This document shows, piece by piece, positions 1 to 6,885 of a stretch of 11,582 bases of DNA. Both the position numbers and the translations under genes were made by a program. Origin of the DNA: Pleurotus djamor. Its lineage: Eukaryota > Basidiomycota > Agaricomycetes > Agaricales > Pleurotaceae. Positions within the stretch are counted from its first letter, which is position 1, and the number at the start of each line of letters is the position of its first letter. The notes beneath the pieces were generated by a model. The model was not told the DNA's origin and did no database searches. It was given only the letters and a program-made list of their open reading frames with translations. The stretch spans positions 1 to 11,582 of the forward strand of contig JAPEVF010001277.1 of the NCBI GenBank assembly GCA_029747585.1, in the 5' to 3' direction.

Positions 1-830
1 AAGTCGTCGAAATCGAGGGAGTTGGACTTTCGAAGGGCCTTTTCATATTCACGGTAGACTTCTGCAACAACATGGTCTATTTCTGTGGAGCGGGCCTTGG
101 ATTTGGATTGAGCCGTGATGTTCTCTTTCTCAGACACGACACTGGGCGGCGTGCGAAGCTCTGAAAGGACTTCAGTAGCAGTGAACCCCTTGTACTTGTG
201 CTTGGAAATCATGGAAAGTACTGTCCCCTCTTTGAGCGTAATATCCTTTGCATCAAGGAACGTTTTGTAAGGCTTCAGAAGTCGGCTTATGATCTTCTTG
301 CTGGGCAAGTTCAGCGGCTTGAAGCTGTCAAGAAACTCTCACATACCTTTCGTCCGCATCACATACACTGAAGTTATTCGACAGACCAACGAGGGATGCA
401 TATTTGCGCAGAAAGCTAGCGCATAGAGCATGGAAGGTCCCTAATTTCAGGGTTCTGGTCTGTTCTGCGCCCAAGAGCTTCGTCAACCGTTCTTTCATTT
501 CGTTAGCAGCCTTGTTCGTGAATGTCACGGCACAAATCGAGGCTGATGGGATGGCATGGTGCAAGATGAGATGAGCAATGCGAGAAGTGAGCACCTAGCG
601 ACATGTCTTAAAAGTTAGTGAACGTGCTTTCGCATAGTATATCACAGTCTTACCCTCGTCTTTCCGCTGCCTGGACCAGCCAGAATTTGAAGGGGTATAT
701 GTGGGGGATGATGAACGGCTGAGAATGTGGCATTGTGAGGATTGGAAAGAATTGGAAGAAGGAAATCCTTGCCTTTCCTTTGGGCATCGTTGAGGTTCGT
801 CAAGTGCCCGTTGGCGTCAGCAGTTTGCAT
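1..830 (-). CDS. SRS2: Srs2/UvrD-type superfamily 1 DNA helicase, N-terminal part (partial)
   Basis: This is the start of an ATP-dependent 3'-5' DNA helicase of the UvrD/Rep family; the fungal member Srs2 strips Rad51 from single-stranded DNA and restrains recombination in the nucleus. I see three exons: 830-654, 594-347 and 300-1 (open at the edge), with introns of 59 and 46 nt. The protein shows a Q-motif (NLNDAQ, residues 12-17), Walker A (AGPGSGKT, residues 51-58), motif Ia (VTFTNKAANEMKERL), motif Ib (LGTFHALC), then CDADESKKIISRLLKPYK across the second junction, and ends at LDFDDL, just before motif II. About 20 residues separate the Q-motif and Walker A, more than in bacterial UvrD. 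I chose the ATG at 830 because it lies just before the Q-motif; an in-frame ATG at 1019 is possible but adds a non-family extension. The Srs2 assignment, rather than another UvrD-like helicase such as Fbh1, rests on the absence of an F-box before the Q-motif and on the LTSRIAHLILHH segment. Confidence 0.92.
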
Positions 831-1242
831 GGTTAGGTGATCGGGTCCTGGACATGGGAAATTGGAAAGTGGAATTGTGAAGCGAAGTTCAAGCCGAAGG
901 AATGGCGTCGCGTCACGCGTGGCGACCCTGACACGGTCACATGCTCGCACTTTCAGGAGAGTACCTGGACCCCTAAGTGAGACTGGGCGTCGATCGCAAG
1001 CTTTCCCTTCAACCACCATCTGCACTATCGAACATTCTGCATGCCTATTTTCTCTTGGCTTAAGCTTATATATAAGACTTTCTTTGAAGTTATATAAATC
1101 CGCTGTAGGCAATGGACAAAACCCCCAACAACTTCTACACGGCACCCAATGCGACCCAAGAAATACTCAACCCAATTGTGCGTTCAAGTTCAAAATACTT
1201 ATGAAATGATACACGAATGCCAATGTAACCAGCGTTAGTAGG
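831..1242. other. Intergenic: helicase promoter and hydrolase 3' flank
   Basis: These 412 nt lie between two minus-strand genes. They contain an ACGCGT palindrome cluster (908-920), an ATTGG (CCAAT on the minus strand) at 861-865, and an AT-rich stretch around 1062-1080 with TATATA on both strands. Open frames here lack family motifs and I read none as a gene. Confidence 0.6.
908..920. promoter_or_regulatory. MCB-like palindrome (ACGCGT) upstream of the helicase
   Basis: ACGCGT occurs at 915-920 and overlaps an inverted repeat, CGCGT-C-ACGCG, at 909-919; a TCGCGT variant lies at 908-913. ACGCGT is the MluI cell cycle box bound by MBF-type (Mbp1/Swi6-like) factors that drive G1/S transcription of replication and repair genes in yeasts. 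It lies about 80-90 nt upstream of the proposed helicase ATG. That it functions here is inference. Confidence 0.4.
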
Positions 1243-2491
1243 CTACTTCTGCAGCTCCTTTGCCCAATTGGCAAACGCCTCGTACGCATGTGTTCGCTCA
1301 GGTTCATGCCACTTTGCCAGCAACACAGCATGAGTCGCATTCTCTATCTCCACATATTCAACTATTTCTTTGCCCATGTCAGTCTGCATCCTCTCAACCA
1401 GGGTTTTCATGGAATCCAATGTCATCTCGACAGCTCCTGTAAGGATCAAAGTAGGAGGGAGACCTTTGAAAAGCTGCTGAGGGTCTGTGAGGCGCAGGGA
1501 AGCCGGCGAGATCCATGGGTTCATATAAGCATCAGATTCGGGGAGAGAACCAATAAGTGAGCGAGTGGGATAGCCCGCAAGGAAGTTGTGGACGAAATCG
1601 GTATCTGAGTACTTTTGCATGGACGAGTCGGGACCTTGATGAGTGTTTCCCCAGTCCACCGATGGGGAGTGGAGAAGAATGGCACCAGGAGCAGGCAACG
1701 AAGGGATGTCGGCGTGAACAATGTAACGCGCGAGGGCTAGGGCGAGGTGACCTCCTGCTGACTCGCCAGCGAGCATGATGTTCGACGGTTTGTAGCCGAC
1801 GACGTTGACGAGATAGTCGTAGCCTACCACGGCATCAATCAGGGCTGCTGGGAAAGCATTTCTGGGCTGCAATGGAGGTCCTTGGGAGAGACGGTATTCA
1901 ACCTGAAAGACGCGGTCGTACTCTGGGGCATACTTCATGGCTTCATGACAGAAGTAGGCGCTTCCTCCCTTGGGACCGGCCGAACCTAGCTGGAAACCGT
2001 AACGTCATCAGGACCCTCTGAACACTTTAAGGGCGTGTAACACCTACCACAAAGCCCCCACCGTGCAACTCATAAATAACCTTGTCATCCGGACTGGCGG
2101 GTTGACCGACTTCGCCTTGGGTACCCCGCTTGCCGTACCAAAAGCCAGCCACCCTAGCGGGGCTTATGCCGTTTGCAAGTGCTGCCCTTTTGATGTCTCC
2201 AACGATGAGTTCTTCCTTGGGCTCGATCCAAACGAGGCCCGATTCCTCAGGCGGGCCTTCGCTCTCTGGTGCAATCTTGAGGGAGTCGAAGGATGTATTG
2301 AACATTGCTGTGACCATGACTCCCAGTGACTTGACAATTAACATACGAGAGAGGGACCACGCAGGGATGGGGCGCCATGATGGTCTTAAATAGCGAAGCG
2401 TCCAGAATGGAAGCTTGACGAGGATGAGGTAGAGGGAGACTCCTAGAAAATAGAAAGACTTGACTGGCTGGTGGCGAAGTGCGAAGGGCAT
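1243..2491 (-). CDS. HSL-type alpha/beta hydrolase (esterase/lipase, alpha/beta hydrolase fold-3)
   Basis: This is a serine ester hydrolase of the hormone-sensitive-lipase family. Two exons, 2491-2048 and 1989-1243, are joined by a 58-nt phase-0 intron (GTAGGT...CCAG) and give 396 residues, normal for the fungal family. The intron splits the oxyanion-hole region: HGGGFV (from about residue 143) ends exon 1 and LGSAGPKGGSAYF begins exon 2. The nucleophile elbow GESAGGH puts the catalytic Ser near 225. The acid is in TGAVEMTLDS (Glu near 336, or the Asp four residues later), and the His is in NATHAVLL near 369. A hydrophobic stretch at about 13-31 (FYFLGVSLYLILVKLPFW) may be a membrane anchor. 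The ATG at 2491 is the first in-frame ATG; the frame stays open upstream to about 2680 with no other. The substrate cannot be told; steryl-ester, acylglycerol or xenobiotic esters are all known for the family. It has far fewer introns than its neighbour upstream. Confidence 0.92.
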
Positions 2492-2964
2492 CCTTGCTTG
2501 CAGGTGGGCGAGATGTGTGCGAGTGCGTCCATCCCACTTGGCTGGGTTTTTGTCCTCAGCCCAGTTCCCGACTTCCCCGGTTATTTCCAGTGATACATAT
2601 GATGCAGCGCCCACAGATCGAAGAACGATGATAAAGCACTCAGGAAATGAAACATGAGTCCAACGGGCCGGTGTTATCACTTCGAGTTCGTGACCTTCCG
2701 CTCAATTTCTGTTTCCATCCAAGTTGAACAAGCCCCTGGTACCCCTGTGGAAAGTTTGACATCATCCAAAANCCCCCCTCACGCGTCATGTTGCCCAACG
2801 TGCTGCCACCTGCCCAGCACAAGAAGCGTATCGCAGTACAACCACCACGAATGGACAAAAATAACAAACCATAGAAACTCGAGCGCGTAATATAAGTACA
2901 CAAGATTCCAGTAAGTAAATGATACATGAATGATGTTTCCATCCGACGTCGCGCTGCAGAGAAA
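2492..2964. other. Intergenic: hydrolase promoter and transporter 3' flank
   Basis: These 473 nt lie between the transporter stop and the hydrolase start, both on the minus strand. There is one ambiguous base at 2772 before a run of six C. Reading frames here show no recognisable domain or plausible splice structure, and no clear TATA box was seen close to the hydrolase ATG. Confidence 0.6.
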
Positions 2965-5885
2965 CTACTCGGATTCTTTGCTGATTGAGTGCCTCACGAC
3001 CTCATCAACGGACTTCTCTGCGTGTTGAGTCAGGCCCAGGCGTTGGTGAATCGCAGCTTGACGCTCAAGATCAGCAGCCCCGAGACCATTCACGTCTCCG
3101 AACACATCATCCATCTCTTCAAGGGTCAGCCCCTTGGTCTCAGGGACCTACAAGAACTGAGTGATCGAATCAGCTCTTTGAGGAACGAAGACACTCACCA
3201 AGAACATGATGAATAAGCCTCCAACGAATGAAAATGCCTACGGAGGGTTTAGAGGTCTGTAGGGGACGAGTCTTTCGGGGTTAGAAAACGTACGCCGAAG
3301 AACACGAAAGTCCCGAATCTTAACTGCTTGAGCATTGTGGGAGTGACCTAAGAGATGTTGAGTCCAGAGAAAGCGGCGAATTCAAGTGAATGCTACCCAC
3401 TTGACCAACTGATACGAAACGTTCACATATTCAGTGTCTTCGCAGTAATCTGGCAGCATTGTAGTTCAGCACTCACCGATGAAGTTATTCATCTAAGTGA
3501 GACATTAGCTTGATCCTGAAAGGCGATCATAACGACGAACCCAATTCGATGACGCGGACAAAGCCACACCCTTTCCTCGGGCACTCAGCGGCCAGATTTC
3601 AGCGACAAGGATCCATGCGCAAGGACCTATCATGGGCGTTGAAATTGAGAATGGCATATGGAAGCTAGAAGGATCTCGGTTCACCCCAACTATACCCGAA
3701 GCCTGAAAGTGAGAATGGCCAGTCAGTTTGGGCAATTCGAGATCTGAAGACAAACCAATGGCAAAGACCCAAACGAGAGCACAGGCAGCCCAACCAGCAG
3801 CTGGAAAAGTGGGTGTCAATGTTCATACGAGTCATGCCACGATATGTACCTTTATGGCTATAGAGTATATACGCGGGCTAGTTAGCAATATATAAGTACA
3901 TGGATAAGTGTGAATGGCTTACCTTTCCCAAGAGTCTTGATAAAGTCCAGTGAGCACAGCGACGATGAGATGACAGCTACAACACAAGAGATAATTAGAT
4001 ATCCGTCCTTGCATCAATGAGACATCACTCACGCAGCCATGAGGAAAGCACCCGAGATCAAAACAGGCTTTCTCCCGACTTGGTCAATCCAAATGACAGC
4101 TGGTATCGTTGCCAAAAACATTCTAAGAAGTATTCAGGGGAGATTCGAGCACAGTTGGGCACACAGCACTCACGCAATCCCGACGACGCCGGTGGCAAGC
4201 AAAGAGATCGCGGAACCTGTCAATGAAAGATTTTGGAAGATGGTGGGTGCGTAGTATAGGATTGCGTTAACACCAGTCCATTGCTGGAAGAACATCGTCC
4301 TGTATATCTGTCAGCTGACGAATCTCCGCGGTGGAGGGACACGGACAGTGTGCCGACGATCACTCGATAGAGGAGAGCTGCGAGGGTATTTAGTATTGAT
4401 GCACCTGCGTGACAGCGAACATGGCGTACTGCGAGTGGTAAACAAGTCCATTAATCCATGGAGCCCAAGTTTGAATTCGGACTTGAACGACCCATCCTGC
4501 CATTGAGGGAACTTCAATTCCGAAGTTTCCTTCTCAAACAAATATTGGGCTTTGATCTCCCTAAAATCTCGTCCGTCAAGTGCACAAAGCTTCAGGGTAG
4601 GTGAAAACAATTCACAAGAATTCAATCTGAACTAGATCAGAGTCAGGAGGCATCTGCCGAGCATCACTGAGGACTTTGAGTGCTTGTTCATCGCGGCCCT
4701 GGTTTACTAGCCAACTAAATTCCGATATGTGAGTGGATCTGGGAGAACCATCCTTGATAAACTCCCAAACATACCGCGGAGAAAACGGCATGAATAAAAT
4801 GCCAGCCCCTAGGATGATGGCAGGGACGAGCTGAAGGGCAAGAGGGACTCTCCATGCTGCCTCGCTTTGCACACCACCAACCCTGATGTAATTCGTGCCG
4901 AAGTCAATCCAGAAGGATACCATGATACCGAAAGTGATCGCTAGCTGCTGTAAGGCCACCAAACTGCCACGGACTTCGGGCGGAGCCAGTTCAGCGTTGT
5001 ACAATGGGACTGCCATACTCAGGGAGCCGACCCCGAGACCAGTGACGAAGCGACCTGTGTGTAGATTGCCATGTGAGTTAAGGTGAAGGACGGTTGATTG
5101 TCAATTTACCTCCGTAGATATAAGACATATCTTTCGCACATGTTTGGACGATGACGCCGATGCAGAAAACAATTACGGCTGTAGAAGGATGAGACACCAG
5201 GATCATGATAAACCGTTCGTACATACCAACGACGATGGTATATTTTCGAGAAAGCTTATCCGCGAGGTAACCTTGATCGTAGATATAAGCCAGAGAACAA
5301 ACGTTCATCAATGTTCACGTACCCGTATTGAGGACACCAAACCATGCACCCAATTCAAGAATAGCAACTAACCATCCCCGTATACCTGTGTCATCGATCT
5401 TTGGTCCCATCGCTGCGTCAAAGGACTCCATTCTATGGGTGATTTAACAACGTAGGAAAAACACAAGAGGTTCATTACTGACGGGAGGACTCCCGAGAAG
5501 ACACCCTAGTGCGATTTAGCTAGTGGGAGGATGAGTAAGTAGAAAACAGGCTCACTTGATTATAACCTTCAAGGAACAGAATATCTCTCTCAGTCAACGT
5601 AATGAGAGATCGTTGAATGAACATACCATAGAGCCTAGAGGATGATCAGAATGGTGGTTAAGGAAAAGCAAAGATTAACAGTCAACGTACAGTCCTCCGA
5701 GCGAAGCGAAGATGGCTATCGCTAAAACGCGACGATTGTGAACCAAACCGGCCTGGACGCAAACATTGACTTTGAAGTGGAGAGACGTTGCGATGAAGCC
5801 TACTTACCCATCCTGATTGTCCGGCCAACGCTTTGCGTCTCTCAGCTGCATATGAGCGTTCGTTACCCACAGCGCCGCCAGCCAT
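2965..5885 (-). CDS. MFS sugar porter (monosaccharide transporter), 24 exons
   Basis: This encodes a plasma-membrane sugar:proton symporter or facilitator of the sugar porter family, 557 residues with an expected 12 membrane helices. Exons: 5885-5808, 5752-5691, 5634-5627, 5566-5556, 5505-5483, 5432-5323, 5271-5227, 5178-5110, 5054-4775, 4714-4616, 4560-4430, 4377-4347, 4299-4174, 4122-4033, 3976-3923, 3857-3850, 3800-3756, 3702-3685, 3626-3541, 3492-3477, 3408-3401, 3347-3294, 3237-3199, 3147-2965. They sum to 1674 nt, an exact multiple of three. Family marks in order are GGLLYGYNQGVFSGVL (helix 1), ADKLSRK (near 101-107), MPFSPRW in place of PESPRW (near 224-230), [16 protein letters not shown] (helix 7), [35 protein letters not shown] and [18 protein letters not shown] near the C-terminus. 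Introns are 47-68 nt. The start ATG follows a TATA box. The sugar transported cannot be read from sequence. Confidence 0.95.
3401..3408 (-). other. 8-nt micro-exon (transporter exon 21)
   Basis: TTGGTCAA is flanked by ATCAG acceptor and GTGGGT donor sequence. Together with the split codon of the preceding 16-nt exon (3492-3477) it supplies Val-Gly-Gln of the conserved MNNFIVGQVTP segment; without it the frame breaks. Confidence 0.85.
3850..3857 (-). other. 8-nt micro-exon (transporter exon 16)
   Basis: CCATAAAG lies between a CTATAG acceptor and a GTACAT donor. It encodes Ser-His-Lys with split codons on both sides, giving QDSWESHKAAGWAAC. The alternative acceptor at GCTAACTAG just upstream would give 28 nt and the wrong frame for the next exon. 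Confidence 0.8.
5627..5634 (-). other. 8-nt micro-exon (transporter exon 3)
   Basis: GCTCTATG lies between CTCTAG and GTATGT and encodes Leu-Leu-Tyr of ASLGGLLYGYNQGVF with split codons on both sides. It is followed by an 11-nt exon (5566-5556, Gly-Tyr-Asn-Gln) and a 23-nt exon (5505-5483), so the first helix is assembled from five exons. Confidence 0.85.
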
Positions 5886-5948
5886 ATGTTTGAGGAAGGA
5901 AGCAAAAGGCCTGGAAAATCGGGGGTTGGGGCATGGAAAAACCTGTCA

Positions 5949-5954
5949 TTTATA
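5949..5954 (-). promoter_or_regulatory. TATA box of the sugar porter gene
   Basis: The minus strand reads CACTATAAATGA, a canonical TATAAA about 65 nt upstream of the transporter ATG at 5885. That spacing would allow a short 5' leader of a few tens of nucleotides. Confidence 0.55.
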
Positions 5955-6411
5955 GTGCTTCTGTCGGTATCTGTGCCAGAATAAGTTCCTGGGAAGGAAC
6001 ACGGAGAGGTGGTCATACTGGGGATGATGGAGCTTGAAAGGTGATAGTTTGTCGATGTCAGGAATAGACTGGGGGGCCGTCTTCGCGGGCCGGGTGCCCT
6101 AGGTCAAACAGATCTTCAGTCCATTTTCAAGCATCGACTGTGTATCTCCTGAAAGGTCATACCCATGGCACGGTTTGTTTCAAATCACCGCGGTTAACGA
6201 GGAAAGAGATCTTGTGGGGATGCGGGACCACCATGATGAACCACCACTAGAAGCCTCAAGGCCTCGAAAGGTGATGTTCGGAGAAACTCTGAAGACGAAA
6301 ATAAGATATTCTCGTGGCACGATATATCAGCCAAAATGCGTCATGTCTGGGTTCATAGAGCCACGTTGGGGATATGATCAATACGAGTTTAGAGATGGGC
6401 TGCGTTTGGAT

Positions 6412-6555
6412 GTCAAATGATAAATTTATGAGAAAATCAGATACCAACGTGCAGTCTGTGACATAAAGCACCTACTACGCTTTCCCGGCTCCCCGAGGTC
6501 AATCTGGCTAGATTAGAGCGTATTTACACGCGAAGCAGCGCGTCAAATGATAAAT
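6412..6555. repeat. 14-bp direct repeat GTCAAATGATAAAT, two copies 130 bp apart
   Basis: Perfect copies occur at 6412-6425 and 6542-6555 in the divergent promoter region. No other copy was noticed in the window. They may be paired protein-binding sites; function unknown. Confidence 0.7.
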
Positions 6556-6572
6556 CGACGAGGTTGATGGCC

Positions 6573-6605
6573 ACCTTTTGCAAACCTTTTGTCAACCTTT
6601 TGTCG
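6573..6605. repeat. Triple 11-bp tandem repeat ACCTTTTGNNN
   Basis: ACCTTTTG begins at 6573, 6584 and 6595, exactly 11 bp apart, so the three copies lie on nearly the same face of the helix. A further CCTTTTGCA is at 6655-6663. The array is about 280-310 nt upstream of the metacaspase ATG. It may be a cluster of transcription-factor sites; the factor is unknown. Confidence 0.6.
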
Positions 6606-6885
6606 AGAAGGAGAAACGATATGGATTGGCACAACTGCGATTAATCAATCGATTCCTTTTGCATCAGAGGTCGGAGGTATTGTGACGCCAGAAAAGAGCG
6701 CGGTCATTATGACAATTTGTGTTTAAGTTCAACGAGAGGCTCGCCTCGGACTTGGCTGGCAGCGCCCAACCTGTCCGACATATCCGACTGGCGCGAAGTA
6801 GGCTGTGCCCCATCATCACACTCTCTTCCAACCACCACGACCACAGTCTCGAAATTTGTCTTGACTCTCAACTAGAAGCCCTCAA

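Larger units (their letters stand above)
5886..6885. other. 1.0-kb divergent intergenic region (transporter / metacaspase promoters)
   Basis: This region holds both promoters of the divergent pair. Visible structure: a TATA box for the transporter (5949-5954), two CTGGGG motifs (6018-6023, 6069-6074), a 14-bp direct repeat (6412-6425 and 6542-6555) and three 11-bp tandem units (6573-6605). The last 70 nt before the metacaspase ATG are rich in C, A and T, like a fungal 5' leader. Small open frames (for example 6175-6420) lack an in-frame ATG and family motifs. Confidence 0.6.

Noticed and set aside
325..346. A 22-nt intron in the helicase gene (GTATGT...GACAG).
   Set aside because: It is too short for spliceosomal removal. 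The acceptor at 301 gives a 46-nt intron and restores the expected DADESKKII sequence.
831..1145. N-terminal extension of the helicase to upstream codons.
   Set aside because: The added sequence is low in family resemblance and would run through the ACGCGT element; the ATG at 830 lies at the usual distance from the Q-motif.
4300..4404. A single 105-nt transporter intron reading [12 protein letters not shown] into FFQQWTG.
   Set aside because: It is twice the normal intron length and shortens helix 7. Two introns of 52 and 47 nt around a 31-nt exon (4377-4347) give [20 protein letters not shown], as the family requires.
6175..6420. An 81-residue open frame in the divergent promoter region.
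   Set aside because: It starts at TTG, has no in-frame ATG at its head and shows no known motif; the nearby ATG at 6165 stops after a few codons.
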